Position numbers and translations under genes: made by a program. Under the pieces are notes generated by a model, which saw only the letters and a program-made list of their open reading frames with translations, was not told the DNA's origin and made no database searches. A DNA stretch of 64,000 nt from positions 42,155 through 106,154 of the forward strand of contig NZ_MRWD01000007.1 in assembly GCF_002093625.1 (NCBI RefSeq), written 5' to 3'. Of this stretch, positions 9,574 through 19,830 are shown piece by piece; within the stretch, counting starts at the first letter, position 1; each line of letters starts with the position of its first letter. This DNA is from Rouxiella silvae. GTDB taxonomy: Bacteria; Pseudomonadota; Gammaproteobacteria; Enterobacterales; Enterobacteriaceae.

Positions 9574-9597
9574 ACGCATGTTGAGGGTAGCAAAGGC

Positions 9598-10737
9598 ATG
9601 GCGAAGCAAGATTACTATGAGATTTTGGGCGTCTCTAAATCGGCGGACGAGCGCGAAATCAAAAAGGCTTATAAGCGCCTGGCAATGAAACATCACCCTG
9701 ACCGCAATCAGGGCGATAAAGAGTCCGAAAGCAAATTCAAAGAAATTAAAGAAGCCTATGAAATTCTGACCGATGCGCAAAAGCGTGCGGCCTACGATCA
9801 ATACGGTCACGCAGCCTTTGAACAAGGCGGTATGGGTGGCGGTGGTGGTTACGGCGGCGGCGGTGGCGGTGGCGATTTCAGCGACATCTTTGGTGACGTC
9901 TTTGGCGATATCTTTGGTGGCGGCCGTCGTCAACGCGCAAGTCGCGGTTCAGACCTGCGTTATAATATGGACCTGACTCTTGAAGAGGCTGTCCGTGGCG
10001 TAACCAAAGAAATTCGTATCCCTACGTTGGAAGAGTGCGATGTTTGCCACGGTAGCGGTGCTAAAGCGGGCAGCAAACCTGTCAGCTGTCCTACCTGTCA
10101 CGGTCAGGGCCAGGTGCAGATGCGCCAGGGCTTCTTCACCGTGCAGCAGGCCTGCCCGACCTGTCACGGTCGTGGCAACATTATTAAAGACCCTTGCACC
10201 AAGTGTCACGGTCATGGCCGCGTAGAGCGCGCCAAAACGCTGTCAGTCAAGATCCCAGCAGGCGTTGACACCGGTGACCGCATTCGTCTCGAAGGTGAAG
10301 GCGAAGCGGGCGAGCAGGGCGCACCAGCGGGCGATCTGTATGTTCAGGTTCAGGTTAAGGCGCACAAGATTTTCGAGCGCGAAGGCAATAATCTGTACTG
10401 TGAAGTACCGATCAACTTTGCTATGGCTGCACTGGGGGGCGAAATTGAAGTGCCAACCCTCGATGGCCGCGTGAAGCTAAAAATCCCTTCCGAGACGCAA
10501 ACGGGCAAACTGTTCCGCATGCGCGCTCGCGGCGTGAAATCCGTTCGCGGTGGTGCTCAGGGCGACCTGCTGTGCCGCGTCGTGGTCGAAACACCTGTTA
10601 GCCTTAACGAGAAGCAAAAGCAGCTGCTTCGCGACTTGGAAGAGAGCTTTGGCGGGGCATCGGGTGAGAAAAACAGCCCACGATCCAAAAGCTTCCTGGA
10701 TGGCGTGAAGAAGTTTTTTGACGATCTGACGCGCTAA
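9598..10737 (+). CDS. dnaJ: Co-chaperone DnaJ (Hsp40)
   Basis: DnaJ delivers substrates to DnaK and stimulates its ATPase. The 379-residue product has the J domain at 1-70 with HPD in [12 protein letters not shown], a Gly-rich linker (about 75-110, partly [13 protein letters not shown]), four CxxCxGxG zinc motifs ([32 protein letters not shown]), and the C-terminal beta domains ending FDDLTR. I chose the ATG at 9598 ([16 protein letters not shown]) because it matches the family start; the 30 upstream codons run through the hairpin spacer. Cotranscribed with dnaK. Confidence 0.97.
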   Translation: MAKQDYYEILGVSKSADEREIKKAYKRLAMKHHPDRNQGDKESESKFKEIKEAYEILTDAQKRAAYDQYGHAAFEQGGMGGGGGYGGGGGGGDFSDIFGDVFGDIFGGGRRQRASRGSDLRYNMDLTLEEAVRGVTKEIRIPTLEECDVCHGSGAKAGSKPVSCPTCHGQGQVQMRQGFFTVQQACPTCHGRGNIIKDPCTKCHGHGRVERAKTLSVKIPAGVDTGDRIRLEGEGEAGEQGAPAGDLYVQVQVKAHKIFEREGNNLYCEVPINFAMAALGGEIEVPTLDGRVKLKIPSETQTGKLFRMRARGVKSVRGGAQGDLLCRVVVETPVSLNEKQKQLLRDLEESFGGASGEKNSPRSKSFLDGVKKFFDDLTR

Positions 10738-10764
10738 AATTTAGAAAAATTCGTATTTAACACC

Positions 10765-10795
10765 AAATCCCTGGCTGAAAGGCCGGGGATTTTTG
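10765..10795 (+). terminator. Terminator of the dnaKJ operon
   Basis: AAATCCCTGGC, loop TGAAA, GGCCGGGGATT and TTTT, 28 bp after the dnaJ stop. One T:G pair in the stem. Confidence 0.85.
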
Positions 10796-10923
10796 TTTGT
10801 ATCGACATCTGTCCACTCGCTTGGCTATAAACGACTTTTGCCCACGCCGACATCTGCGTACACTTCAGATCTTACTCCGTGTCTTTTATTCACGGACAGC
10901 GTTTTTAATAGGAGTGTATAAGT

Positions 10924-12090
10924 GTGACAAACCTAATTCGGCAGTTCTTACGTATGGAAGCGTCGGGCGGAATTGTCTTAATTGCAGCCGCCATCGTCGC
11001 ACTGATCATGGCCAATACTCCGTTGAGTGACATCTATCTTGATTTCCTCAACATGCCAGTCAAGGTGGGCATTGGGTCTGCCGGGCTCGACAAGCCGCTG
11101 CTGCTGTGGATTAACGACGGACTGATGGCAATATTTTTCCTGATGATCGGCCTCGAAGTTAAGCGAGAGCTCCTTGAAGGCGCGCTTTCCAGCCGTGAAC
11201 AGGCGCTATTTCCCGCTATTGCTGCATTGGGGGGAATGTTCGTTCCCGTACTTATCTATTTGTCGTTTAACGGTGCAGACGACGTGGCTCGTCAGGGATG
11301 GGCTATTCCAGCCGCGACCGATATCGCCTTTGCATTAGGTGTGATGGCGCTGCTCGGCTCACGCGTGCCAACCAGTCTCAAGGTGTTCCTGCTGGCGTTG
11401 GCGATTATTGATGACCTCGGGGCTATCATCATCATTGCCGTGTTCTTCAGTCACGATGCCTCTGTGACGGCATTGATGCTTTCTGTGTTAGCCATTGCCG
11501 CGCTTGCCTGGCTGAATTTCCGCGGCGTGACCAAGCTGACCCCGTACGTGGTGTTAGGGATTTTCCTGTGGGTCTGCGTTTTGCAATCTGGCATTCACGC
11601 CACGCTGGCTGGCGTTATTTTAGGTTTCCTGATCCCGCTTAAGACTGAAGGCAAGTCACCTGCGCGTCGCGTAGAGCACGGCATTCATCCTTGGGTGGCG
11701 TGGCTGATTTTGCCGCTGTTTGCCTTTGCGAATGCGGGTGTATCGTTGCAGGGCGTCACTGTCGAAGGCGTAATGTCATTGCTGCCGATGGGCATTGCGG
11801 CGGGTCTGTTGTTGGGTAAACCGATTGGCATCATGCTGTTTTGTTGGGTATCAATGAAGCTGAAAATCACTCGCCTTCCGCCTGGCGTTAACTTTAAGCA
11901 AATTGCTGCCGTCTCGGTGCTGTGCGGAATTGGCTTCACCATGTCGATATTTTTGGCGTCGTTGGCGTTTGGCGATGCGGATGCTTCGATGATGATTTAT
12001 GCCAAGATTGGGATTTTGATGGGGTCGGTACTTGCTGCGGTGATTGGATACTTGCTGCTGAGTCGTGCGTTACCAGCAAAACAGGCTTAA
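10924..12090 (+). CDS. nhaA: Na+/H+ antiporter NhaA
   Basis: Electrogenic sodium/proton antiporter of the inner membrane, used for sodium and alkaline pH tolerance. The 388-residue product equals the E. coli length. Key positions are preserved: the paired aspartates in [11 protein letters not shown] (Asp163/164 in E. coli), Asp133 in ATDIAFALG and the pH-sensor histidine in [11 protein letters not shown]. The start is GTG at 10924 ([16 protein letters not shown]) behind AGGAG at 10911-10915. In E. coli the activator gene nhaR follows; here the gene ends in a bidirectional terminator and the next gene is rpsT. Confidence 0.96.
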   Translation: MTNLIRQFLRMEASGGIVLIAAAIVALIMANTPLSDIYLDFLNMPVKVGIGSAGLDKPLLLWINDGLMAIFFLMIGLEVKRELLEGALSSREQALFPAIAALGGMFVPVLIYLSFNGADDVARQGWAIPAATDIAFALGVMALLGSRVPTSLKVFLLALAIIDDLGAIIIIAVFFSHDASVTALMLSVLAIAALAWLNFRGVTKLTPYVVLGIFLWVCVLQSGIHATLAGVILGFLIPLKTEGKSPARRVEHGIHPWVAWLILPLFAFANAGVSLQGVTVEGVMSLLPMGIAAGLLLGKPIGIMLFCWVSMKLKITRLPPGVNFKQIAAVSVLCGIGFTMSIFLASLAFGDADASMMIYAKIGILMGSVLAAVIGYLLLSRALPAKQA

Positions 12091-12113
12091 GGCCAGAGTG
12101 GAATTACAGATAT

Positions 12114-12142
12114 AAAAAAACCGGCAATTGCCGGTTTTTTTA
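12114..12142. terminator. Bidirectional terminator between nhaA and rpsT
   Basis: Symmetric hairpin AAAAAAACCGGCAATTGCC...GGTTTTTTT. It can serve nhaA on the plus strand and rpsT on the minus strand. Confidence 0.92.
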
Positions 12143-12164
12143 TCAAGCTCTCAACAAAATGCGA

Positions 12165-12428
12165 TTATTGCATTGCGTTGATTTGCGCCGTCAGGTTTGA
12201 CTTATGACGCGCAGCTTTGTTCTTGTGGATCAGGCCTTTACAGGACTGACGGTCCACAATTGGTTGCATTGCGTTGAATGCATTTTGTGCAGCTTCTTTG
12301 TCACCAGCTGCAATAGCCGTGTGTACCTTTTTGATAAAGGTACGCATCATTGAACGACGGCTAGCGTTATGCTGACGGCGTTTTTCTGATTGTACGGCGC
12401 GTTTCTTAGCTGATTTGATGTTAGCCAA
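12165..12428 (-). CDS. rpsT: 30S ribosomal protein S20
   Basis: The 87-residue basic protein ([20 protein letters not shown] at the start) matches E. coli S20, a 16S rRNA binding protein of the small subunit body. The start is an unusual TTG at 12428, as in E. coli, where the UUG codon is part of autogenous translational control. A GGGAG ribosome site precedes it. Reading upstream of TTG stays open but is not conserved and lies past the promoter. Monocistronic, transcribed toward nhaA. Confidence 0.97.
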   Translation of the reverse strand: MANIKSAKKRAVQSEKRRQHNASRRSMMRTFIKKVHTAIAAGDKEAAQNAFNAMQPIVDRQSCKGLIHKNKAARHKSNLTAQINAMQ

Positions 12429-12477
12429 GGTCCAACTCCCAAATATTTTTCTATTGAGGACAATTCGAAGGCCGAGG

Positions 12478-12506
12478 AATATGCCTTTTCGGACTTCTTT
12501 TGTCAA
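12478..12506 (-). promoter_or_regulatory. rpsT promoter (P2-like)
   Basis: On the minus strand TTGACA (12506-12501), exactly 17 bp, then CATATT (12483-12478), followed by a C/G-rich discriminator (CCTCGGCC). It resembles the proximal E. coli rpsT promoter, as expected for growth-rate controlled ribosomal genes. Confidence 0.85.
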
Positions 12507-12843
12507 CGGATTTGTGCAAATAAGCGCCGTTTCTTTGCTCGAACTTCATCCGAACTTCAAGCGACGCTTGTTACGTTGTGATGGCGCAGGATTTTAACAG
12601 CTTCCGGCCGCAGAATACAGCCCATCGCAATAAAATTCAGTTAAGAAGTGATTATTCTTCCAACAGAGATTGTTAATGCTGAGTTTTTTTGAGAAAACAG
12701 AATGGATTGACGAAAACGGGGTTTTCAAAGAAGCCTCACTGTTATTCTGCGTCGAGTATAGAGATAATCTTCGGCCAAGTCGCCCTGATACCAAAAAAAG
12801 TACAATATCAATGAGAGATTACTGCGATCCCACCAATCGCTGG
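12507..12843. other. rpsT-ribF divergent spacer
   Basis: No supported gene. This is where E. coli annotation places the small ORF yaaY. A 74-codon frame (12670-12894) ends in LTLLAVQGIIRRFPLF, which resembles the end of YaaY as I remember it, but that conserved stretch coincides with the ribF promoter, so I do not call a protein. Confidence 0.6.
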
Positions 12844-12872
12844 TTAACCTTATTGGCTGTACAAGGTATAAT
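12844..12872 (+). promoter_or_regulatory. Probable ribF promoter
   Basis: TTAACC, 17 bp, then a perfect TATAAT, 46 bp upstream of the ribF start. The -35 matches consensus at four of six positions. Confidence 0.65.
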
Positions 12873-12918
12873 CCGCCGATTTCCTCTGTTTTGAGCCAGC
12901 TATGGATTTGAGCCTGTT

Positions 12919-13854
12919 ATGGAGCTAATTCGCGGGATACACAATATTCGAGCACGTCACCACGGGTGCGTTCTCACTATTGGTAATTTTGACGGTGTAC
13001 ATCGTGGCCATCAGGCCTTGATCGACCAGCTGAAACTGGAAGGTCAACGTTTGGGGTTACCGGTCATGGTGATGATTTTCGAGCCTCAGCCTCTCGAGCT
13101 TTTCTCAGCGGAGAAGGCACCGGCGCGCTTGACCAACCTGCGTGACAAGGCTAAATATCTCGCCGAGTGCGGGATAGACTATTTATTGTGCGTAAAATTC
13201 GACCCGCGTTTCGCCGCCAACAGTGCTCAAGCATTTGTTTCGCAACTGCTGGTTGAAAAGCTCGGCGTGAAGTTTCTGACCGTAGGTGACGATTTCCGCT
13301 TTGGGGCCGCCAGACTCGGTGATTTCACGCTGCTGTTAAGCGCGGGCACCGAATACGGCTTTGACATTGTCAGCACCCAGACCTTCCGCGAGGGCGGGCA
13401 TCGCATTAGCAGTACTGCCATTCGCGATGCGCTGCGCGATGACGAGCTGGCGCTGGCCGCAAATCTCCTCGGCCATCCTTTCAGTATTTCGGGAAGGGTA
13501 GTGCACGGCGACAAACTGGGCCGCACCATCGGCTTCCCGACGGCCAACGTCCCGCTTAAACGTTTAGTCAGTCCGGTTAAAGGCGTCTATGCGGTTGAAG
13601 TCTTGGGATTAGGCCCGGAGCCTCTGCCCGGCGTGGCAAACATTGGGACGCGACCGACAGTCAACGGCGTTCGCAAGCAGTTGGAAGTTCACCTGCTCGA
13701 CACCACATTAGATCTATACGGGCGCCATATTGACGTGGTGCTCCGCGCAAAACTGCGCAATGAACAACGTTTCGCATCGCTCGATGCGTTGAAGCAGCAG
13801 ATTGCTAACGACGAGCAAACAGCCCGTGAATTTTTTGGGTTGAAACTTATTTGA
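12919..13854 (+). CDS. ribF: Bifunctional riboflavin kinase/FAD synthetase
   Basis: Converts riboflavin to FMN and then FAD. The 311-residue product (E. coli 313) has an N-terminal nucleotidyltransferase domain with GNFDGVHRGHQALI (about residues 22-35) and the ISSTAIRDALRDDELALA motif, and a C-terminal riboflavin kinase domain with GDKLGRTIGFPTANV. Start MELIRGIHNIRA as in E. coli. First gene of the ribF-ileS-lspA-fkpB-ispH cluster; ileS follows after 64 bp. Confidence 0.96.
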   Translation: MELIRGIHNIRARHHGCVLTIGNFDGVHRGHQALIDQLKLEGQRLGLPVMVMIFEPQPLELFSAEKAPARLTNLRDKAKYLAECGIDYLLCVKFDPRFAANSAQAFVSQLLVEKLGVKFLTVGDDFRFGAARLGDFTLLLSAGTEYGFDIVSTQTFREGGHRISSTAIRDALRDDELALAANLLGHPFSISGRVVHGDKLGRTIGFPTANVPLKRLVSPVKGVYAVEVLGLGPEPLPGVANIGTRPTVNGVRKQLEVHLLDTTLDLYGRHIDVVLRAKLRNEQRFASLDALKQQIANDEQTAREFFGLKLI

Positions 13855-13918
13855 GCTTTATCTTAGCGCAATAACCAAGTAGCCCGGCTTCAAGCCGAAA
13901 AACGGAACCGAGAATCTT

Positions 13919-16735
13919 ATGAGTGACTTTAAGAATACCCTGAACTTGCCGGAAACAGGGTTCCCGATGCGTGGCGATTTAGCCAAGCGCGAACCTGCCA
14001 TGCTGGATAATTGGTATAAGCAGGACTTGTACGGGATTATCCGCGCGGCCAAAAAGGGCAAAAAATCCTTTATTTTGCATGACGGCCCTCCGTATGCGAA
14101 CGGCAGCATTCATATTGGTCACTCAGTAAACAAGATTCTCAAAGACATTATTGTTAAGTCTAAAGGGATGGCTGGCTATGACTCGCCTTATGTTCCAGGC
14201 TGGGACTGTCACGGTCTGCCTATCGAGCTCAAGGTTGAGCAGCTGATTGGCAAGCCAGGTGAGAAAGTCACCGCCGCCGAGTTCCGCGCGGCTTGCCGTA
14301 AATACGCCGCCGAACAGGTTGAAGGGCAGAAAGCCGACTTCATCCGTCTGGGCGTACTGGGCGACTGGGATCACCCGTACCTGACGATGGACTTCAAAAC
14401 TGAAGCCAACATTATTCGTGCGCTGGGCAAAATCATCGGCAATGGCCACCTGCACAAAGGCGCCAAGCCGGTTCACTGGTGTACCGACTGTGGTTCTTCT
14501 TTAGCGGAAGCTGAAGTTGAGTATTACGACAAGACGTCTCCGGCTATCGACGTGGCGTTCAACGCCGTTGATGCCGCCGCTGTCGCCGCTAAATTTGGCG
14601 CCGCGTCCTTTAACGGCCCTGTTTCACTGGTTATCTGGACCACCACGCCGTGGACCATGCCGGCCAACCGCGCTATTTCACTGAACGCCGAGTTTGATTA
14701 TCAGTTGGTGCAGATTGAAGGCCGTTGCCTGATTCTGGCCACCGATTTGGTCGCCAGCGTGATGCAGCGCATCGGCGTGAGCGAGTGGACCGTGCTGGGC
14801 CAGTGCAAAGGTGCCAGTCTCGAACTGCTGCGCTTCAAGCACCCGTTCCTTGATTTCGACGTGCCAGCAATCCTAGGTGACCACGTGACATTAGACGCCG
14901 GTACCGGTGCCGTTCACACGGCACCGGGCCACGGTCCTGATGACTTCGTGATCGGCCAGAAATACGGTTTGGAAGTGGCAAACCCGGTCGGCCCGAACGG
15001 CTGCTATCTGCCAGGCACTTACCCTGCGCTGGACGGCAAGTTTGTGTTCAAGGCGAACGACCTTATCGTCGAAATCCTGCGTGAGCACGACGCACTGGTG
15101 CATTTCGAAAAATTCACCCACAGCTACCCGTGCTGCTGGCGTCACAAGTCGCCGATCATCTTCCGCGCTACGCCTCAGTGGTTTGTGAGCATGGACCAGA
15201 AAGGCCTGCGTGCTAAATCTCTGGAAGAGATCAAGGGCGTGCAGTGGATCCCCGAGTGGGGCCAGGCGCGTATCGAAAACATGGTTGCCAACCGCCCTGA
15301 CTGGTGTATTTCCCGTCAGCGTACCTGGGGTGTGCCGATGTCTCTGTTCGTGCATAAAGAGACCGAGCAGCTTCACCCGCGCAGCCTTGAGCTGATGGAA
15401 GAAGTCGCTAAACGCGTTGAAGTTGACGGCATTCAGGCGTGGTGGGATCTCAACCCTGAAGATATTCTGGGCAGCGATGCGGCCGATTATGTGAAAGTGC
15501 CTGACACACTAGACGTGTGGTTCGATTCCGGTTCCACCCACTCTTCCGTGGTGGCAGTGCGTCCTGAATTTAACGGCCACGAACCGGACATGTATCTGGA
15601 AGGTTCTGACCAACACCGCGGCTGGTTCATGTCATCGCTGATGATTTCTACCGCGATGAAAGGCAAGGCGCCTTACAAACAGGTGCTGACTCACGGCTTT
15701 ACCGTGGACGGTCAGGGCCGCAAAATGTCTAAATCCATCGGCAACACCGTCAGCCCTCAGGACGTGATGAACAAGCTGGGTGGCGACATTCTGCGTCTGT
15801 GGGTGGCCTCAACCGACTATACCGGTGAAATCGCCGTGTCGGACGAGATCCTCAAACGTGCTGCTGACTCTTATCGTCGCATCCGTAACACCGCGCGCTT
15901 CCTGCTCGCCAACCTTAATGGTTTTAATCCCGCAACAGACTGCGTGAAACCGGAAGAGATGGTTGTGCTGGACCGTTGGGCCGTTGGCCGTGCCAAAGCC
16001 GCGCAGGAAGAGATTGTAGCCGCCTATGAGCGTTATGATTTCCACGGCGTAGTGCAGCGTCTGATGCAGTTCTGTTCGGTCGAGATGGGTTCTTTCTATC
16101 TGGATATCATCAAAGACCGTCAGTACACCGCGAAAAGCGACAGCGTGGCGCGCCGCAGCTGTCAAACGGCGCTTTACTATATTTCGGAAGCGCTGGTTCG
16201 CTGGATGGCACCTATCATGTCCTTCACAGCCGACGAGATCTGGGGCTTCCTGCCGGGCGCACGCGAGAAGTTTGTGTTCACCGAAGAGTGGTACGATGGC
16301 CTGTTTGGTCTTGAGCAGTCTCAGCCAATGAACGATGAGTTCTGGGCCGAACTGCTGAAAGTCCGCACCGAAGTTAACAAGGTGCTAGAGCAGGCGCGTG
16401 CCGACAAACGTCTGGGCGGATCGCTTGAAGCCTCCGTGACACTGTTTGCTGACGATGCTCTGGCCACCAAGCTCAACAGCCTGGGCAACGAACTGCGCTT
16501 CGTGCTGCTGACCTCTGGCGCTAAAGTGGCACCGCTGTCGGCGGCTGACGACGCGGCAATCGCAAGCGAGCTAGTGAAGGGCCTGAAAATCGGTCTGGAA
16601 AAAGCGGCGGGCGAGAAGTGTCCGCGTTGCTGGCACTTCACCACCGACGTGGGACATGATGCAGCGCATCCGCAAGTTTGCGGACGTTGTGCGACCAACA
16701 TCGCCGGTGACGGTGAAGAGCGCGAATTTGCATAA
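13919..16735 (+). CDS. ileS: Isoleucyl-tRNA synthetase
   Basis: Class I aminoacyl-tRNA synthetase of 938 residues, identical in length to E. coli IleS. HIGH is at residues 65-68 ([10 protein letters not shown]), KMSKS in the [11 protein letters not shown] block near residue 605, and the editing (CP1) domain contains [13 protein letters not shown]. The C-terminal zinc site is visible as CPRCWHF and CGRCATN. The stop codon overlaps the lspA start by one base (TAATG), suggesting translational coupling. Confidence 0.98.
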   Translation: MSDFKNTLNLPETGFPMRGDLAKREPAMLDNWYKQDLYGIIRAAKKGKKSFILHDGPPYANGSIHIGHSVNKILKDIIVKSKGMAGYDSPYVPGWDCHGLPIELKVEQLIGKPGEKVTAAEFRAACRKYAAEQVEGQKADFIRLGVLGDWDHPYLTMDFKTEANIIRALGKIIGNGHLHKGAKPVHWCTDCGSSLAEAEVEYYDKTSPAIDVAFNAVDAAAVAAKFGAASFNGPVSLVIWTTTPWTMPANRAISLNAEFDYQLVQIEGRCLILATDLVASVMQRIGVSEWTVLGQCKGASLELLRFKHPFLDFDVPAILGDHVTLDAGTGAVHTAPGHGPDDFVIGQKYGLEVANPVGPNGCYLPGTYPALDGKFVFKANDLIVEILREHDALVHFEKFTHSYPCCWRHKSPIIFRATPQWFVSMDQKGLRAKSLEEIKGVQWIPEWGQARIENMVANRPDWCISRQRTWGVPMSLFVHKETEQLHPRSLELMEEVAKRVEVDGIQAWWDLNPEDILGSDAADYVKVPDTLDVWFDSGSTHSSVVAVRPEFNGHEPDMYLEGSDQHRGWFMSSLMISTAMKGKAPYKQVLTHGFTVDGQGRKMSKSIGNTVSPQDVMNKLGGDILRLWVASTDYTGEIAVSDEILKRAADSYRRIRNTARFLLANLNGFNPATDCVKPEEMVVLDRWAVGRAKAAQEEIVAAYERYDFHGVVQRLMQFCSVEMGSFYLDIIKDRQYTAKSDSVARRSCQTALYYISEALVRWMAPIMSFTADEIWGFLPGAREKFVFTEEWYDGLFGLEQSQPMNDEFWAELLKVRTEVNKVLEQARADKRLGGSLEASVTLFADDALATKLNSLGNELRFVLLTSGAKVAPLSAADDAAIASELVKGLKIGLEKAAGEKCPRCWHFTTDVGHDAAHPQVCGRCATNIAGDGEEREFA

Positions 16736-17241
16736 TGGCTAAACCTATTTGTTCTACCGGACTCCGCTGGCTTTGGCTGGCGGTTCTTGTGCTAGTGCTG
16801 GATCTCGGCAGCAAAGTGTGGGTGATGGATCATTTCCAACTTGGCGAATCAATGCCGCTGATCCCGTTTTTCAATCTGACTTATGCGCATAATCCGGGCG
16901 CTGCCTTCAGTTTCCTGGCAGACAAGGGCGGGTGGCAGCGCTGGTTCTTTGCCGCCATTGCCTTAGTTATTGTCGTCGTTCTGCTGGTGCTGATGTACCG
17001 CAGCAGTGGCAGGCAAAAGCTGAACAACATCGCGTTTGCGATGATTATCGGCGGTGCGCTGGGCAATCTGTTTGACCGCATGGTTCACGGTTTTGTCATC
17101 GACTTCATCGATTTTTATGTGAAAGATTGGCATTACCCCATATTCAACCTGGCCGACAGTTTTATTTGCGTCGGTGCAGTGTTAGTTGTCCTTGAGGGCT
17201 TTATGTCTTCACCGGACAAAACGGCAAAAAGTAAGGGATAA
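16735..17241 (+). CDS. lspA: Prolipoprotein signal peptidase II
   Basis: Aspartyl protease of the inner membrane that removes signal peptides from diacylglyceryl-modified lipoproteins. The 168-residue protein has four membrane segments; the catalytic aspartates lie in [19 protein letters not shown] and [11 protein letters not shown]. The conserved [12 protein letters not shown] loop is present. Its ATG overlaps the ileS stop, the usual ileS-lspA arrangement. Confidence 0.97.
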   Translation: MAKPICSTGLRWLWLAVLVLVLDLGSKVWVMDHFQLGESMPLIPFFNLTYAHNPGAAFSFLADKGGWQRWFFAAIALVIVVVLLVLMYRSSGRQKLNNIAFAMIIGGALGNLFDRMVHGFVIDFIDFYVKDWHYPIFNLADSFICVGAVLVVLEGFMSSPDKTAKSKG

Positions 17242-17245
17242 GAGA

Positions 17246-17716
17246 ATGACCGAGCAGGTGATACACGACAGCGCGGTGCTGGTTCATTTCACGCTGAAGC
17301 TGGAAGATGGCTCTACGGCGGAATCGACGCTCAGTCACGGCAAACCCGCTTTGTTCAGACTGGGTGACGGTAGCCTGTCAGACGCGCTGGAAAACCAGCT
17401 GCTGGGTCTGCGTATTGGTGATAAAAAATCCTTTACGCTCTCGTCTGAGTCAGCGTTTGGGACCCAAAGCCCCGACCTGATTCAGTTCTTCCCCCTGCGT
17501 GATTTTTTGGAGACTGGCGTTCCTGACGTCGGTACCATCATGCTGTTCACTACTCGTGACGGCAGTGAAATGCCCGGCGTGGTTCGCGAAGTGACCGAAG
17601 GTTCGGTTACCGTCGATTTCAATCACCCATTAGCCGGGCAACATATTGATTTTGATATTGAAGTGTTAAAGATAGACCCTGAAATGGAGGCGTCTAATGC
17701 AAGTTCTGCTGGCTAA
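17246..17716 (+). CDS. fkpB: FKBP-type peptidyl-prolyl isomerase (SlpA)
   Basis: A short FKBP-type prolyl isomerase with an inserted IF domain, 156 residues (E. coli about 149). Recognisable blocks are [37 protein letters not shown] and [19 protein letters not shown]. The start is the ATG at 17246, four bases after the lspA stop and behind AAGGGATAAGAGA. The last 20 bases overlap the beginning of ispH; the extra C-terminal residues (SNASSAG) come from this overlap. Confidence 0.94.
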   Translation: MTEQVIHDSAVLVHFTLKLEDGSTAESTLSHGKPALFRLGDGSLSDALENQLLGLRIGDKKSFTLSSESAFGTQSPDLIQFFPLRDFLETGVPDVGTIMLFTTRDGSEMPGVVREVTEGSVTVDFNHPLAGQHIDFDIEVLKIDPEMEASNASSAG

Positions 17717-18647
17717 CCCACGAGGTTTCTGTGCCGGTGTTGACCGTGCCATTACCATTGTTGAACGTGCTCTCGAGCTTTACGGCGCGCCAATTTTCGT
17801 GCGTCATGAAGTGGTGCATAACCGTTATGTCGTAGACAGCCTGCGTCAGCGCGGTGCGGTATTCATTGAGCAAATCAGCGAAGTGCCAGACGGTTCTATC
17901 CTGATCTTCTCTGCGCACGGCGTGTCTCAGGCGGTGCGAACCGAAGCGAAATCGCGCGATCTGACCGTGTTTGACGCCACCTGTCCGTTGGTGACGAAAG
18001 TGCATATGGAAGTGGCGCGTGCCAGCCGTAAAGGGACTGAAGCCATCCTGATTGGTCACGCCGGTCACCCAGAAGTGGAAGGCACTATGGGGCAGTACAA
18101 CAACCCCAACGGCGGCATGTATCTGGTGGAGTCACCGGCTGACGTATCTAAGCTGGACGTGAAAGATCCGGACAACCTGTGCTTCATGACGCAGACCACG
18201 CTGTCGGTTGATGATACATCGGAAGTGATAGACGCGCTGCGCGAGCGTTTTCCGAAAATTGTGGGGCCGCGTAAAGATGACATCTGCTATGCCACTACCA
18301 ACCGTCAGGAAGCGGTGCGTAACCTGTCTGACGATGCTGACGTGGTGCTCGTGGTCGGTTCTAAAAATTCCTCTAACTCCAATCGCCTTGCCGAGCTGGC
18401 ACAGCGTGTCGGTAAACCTTCTTACCTGATTGATTCTGCGGAAGATATCAAAGAGGAGTGGGTTAAAGGCGCGCTCAGCGTTGGCGTAACTGCCGGTGCT
18501 TCTGCGCCAGATATTCTGGTACAGGAAGTGATCGACCGTCTGAAAACGCTGGGCTGCCTCGGCGTTGTTAACATGGACGGCCGTGAAGAAAATATCGTTT
18601 TCGAAGTTCCAAAAGAGCTGCGTATCGATATTAAAGCGGTAGGCTGA
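17697..18647 (+). CDS. ispH: 4-hydroxy-3-methylbut-2-enyl diphosphate reductase
   Basis: Last enzyme of the MEP isoprenoid pathway, an iron-sulfur reductase making IPP and DMAPP. The 316-residue product has the three cluster cysteines in [13 protein letters not shown] (Cys12), [11 protein letters not shown] and [11 protein letters not shown]. The start overlaps fkpB by 20 bases, with GGAGG embedded in the fkpB coding sequence. Last gene of the cluster; in E. coli rihC follows, here it is absent. Confidence 0.97.
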   Translation: MQVLLANPRGFCAGVDRAITIVERALELYGAPIFVRHEVVHNRYVVDSLRQRGAVFIEQISEVPDGSILIFSAHGVSQAVRTEAKSRDLTVFDATCPLVTKVHMEVARASRKGTEAILIGHAGHPEVEGTMGQYNNPNGGMYLVESPADVSKLDVKDPDNLCFMTQTTLSVDDTSEVIDALRERFPKIVGPRKDDICYATTNRQEAVRNLSDDADVVLVVGSKNSSNSNRLAELAQRVGKPSYLIDSAEDIKEEWVKGALSVGVTAGASAPDILVQEVIDRLKTLGCLGVVNMDGREENIVFEVPKELRIDIKAVG

Positions 18648-18661
18648 TTTTTAAAAACCTT

Positions 18662-18781
18662 CCAACTTAGCCCTCCCCAAAAAAGTTGGGGAGGAGAATA
18701 AATGCCAGAAAGCCGTGCATATCTTCAGCGACTATTTTTGCATTTAGCCCCCCTTCCTTCGGTCTTTACAGCGTGGGAAGG
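18662..18781. repeat. C-rich hairpin pair between ispH and SMP-30 gene
   Basis: CCTCCCC (18672-18678) pairs with GGGGAGG (18688-18694); CCAACTT (18662-18668) can instead pair with AAGTTGG (18683-18689), so two folds compete. A second stem pairs CCCTTCC (18751-18757) with GGGAAGG (18775-18781). The arrangement parallels 676-755 and also sits between convergent genes. Confidence 0.5.
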
Positions 18782-18795
18782 CGCAGCAGTAACGC

Positions 18796-19662
18796 CTAAA
18801 GTCTAAACTGATACTGCCCCGCGCCGCGCGTTGAGGTTTCAACCTGCAGCAGCGCACCCTCTATTGCCCCCGGATTTTCTAACTCTTTTCTCGCCGACGT
18901 AATAAACAGCCGCCGCATATCCGCACCGCCAAAGGTGCAACAGCTTGGCTGAGTCACTGGCACTTTTAAAGTATCCAGTGTCAGCAGTTCACCCTGATTG
19001 ATCTGCTGACGCAGCAGGCAGTGGCTTCCCCAGCAGGCGGTCAGCAATATGCCGTCTTCAGTCAGTGTTGAACCATCCGGCGTTTTATCACCCGAGGAGA
19101 AGCAGGAAAGTTTTAAAGGATTGATTCTTCTGGCACTGCCGGAGTAAAAACGTTTCTGCGTGCTGTCGGCAAACCATACTTTCCCCTCGTACCAGGCCAG
19201 AGTATTCGGCGTGCCGACCTTGTCCATCATCAGCACTGGCGCAGAGTCACCGATTTCATAGCGGAACCAAGCGCCTATTTTCTCTTTTTCTTTGAGGTCC
19301 ATCGAGCCATACCACAGAGAACCATCGGGGGCGATCGCCGCTTCGTTGGGCCTTGTACCTTCAGCACCCGCATAGTCACAGAGCGGAGTGAAAATTTGAT
19401 TGGGATAGTCGTAAAGTGAAATACCGTCCTGAGTGACCAGCAAAAAAGTGTCCTGCTTTTCTGTCAACAGCGCCGCGCTGGTAACTGACGGAAGCTCGCG
19501 CTGTTCGAAGGCCTCGGTTTCAGGCCAGTAGCGCAGCAGCCGCTGGTTAAGAATATCCATCCACAGCAGGGACTGGGTGCGCTGGCACCAGACGGGGGTC
19601 TCACCCAACTCGGCGCGATAATCGTTAACGGCAGTGATCTCGGACCTCAAAAATGCGGTCAT
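18796..19662 (-). CDS. SMP-30/gluconolactonase/LRE-family protein
   Basis: The 288-residue protein is a six-bladed beta-propeller of the SMP-30/gluconolactonase family, which hydrolyses sugar lactones with a divalent metal. Expected metal ligands are found in LGETPVWCQ (Glu), TPNTLAWYEG (Asn) and KTPDGSTLTEDG (Asp). TRPNEAAIAPDGSLWYGSM is the typical PDG blade motif. The ATG at 19662 is preceded by TTG at 19665; the AGGAG site (AGGAGAAACG) would suit either. The specific lactone is unknown. The gene lies downstream of the porin on the same strand, separated by a terminator, and both are absent from the E. coli ispH-dapB interval. Confidence 0.82.
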   Translation of the reverse strand: MTAFLRSEITAVNDYRAELGETPVWCQRTQSLLWMDILNQRLLRYWPETEAFEQRELPSVTSAALLTEKQDTFLLVTQDGISLYDYPNQIFTPLCDYAGAEGTRPNEAAIAPDGSLWYGSMDLKEKEKIGAWFRYEIGDSAPVLMMDKVGTPNTLAWYEGKVWFADSTQKRFYSGSARRINPLKLSCFSSGDKTPDGSTLTEDGILLTACWGSHCLLRQQINQGELLTLDTLKVPVTQPSCCTFGGADMRRLFITSARKELENPGAIEGALLQVETSTRGAGQYQFRL

Positions 19663-19763
19663 CAACGTTTCTCCTGCAAAATCTAAAAAAGTGTCTGTGC
19701 TATGAGTTTAGCTGCGCTTTGCCGCAAGGGGGAAGCAGAAGCCTAAAGTTACGGTGACGAGAG

Positions 19764-19795
19764 CAAAAAAAAGCCTGCTGATGTTTCAGCAGGCT
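19764..19795 (-). terminator. Terminator of the porin gene
   Basis: On the minus strand AGCCTGCTGAAACATCAGCAGGCT followed by eight T, 36 bp after the porin stop. It separates the porin from the SMP-30 gene. Confidence 0.92.
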
Positions 19796-19830
19796 GGGTA
19801 ATGCATAAAGACGGGTTACTACAACATAGA

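Noticed and set aside
9838..9930. GGT/GGC-rich tract in dnaJ as a possible repeat element
   Set aside because: It encodes the normal Gly-rich linker of DnaJ.
12670..12894. 74-codon frame resembling YaaY at its end
   Set aside because: The only conserved part coincides with the ribF promoter; no ribosome site and no conservation of the remainder.
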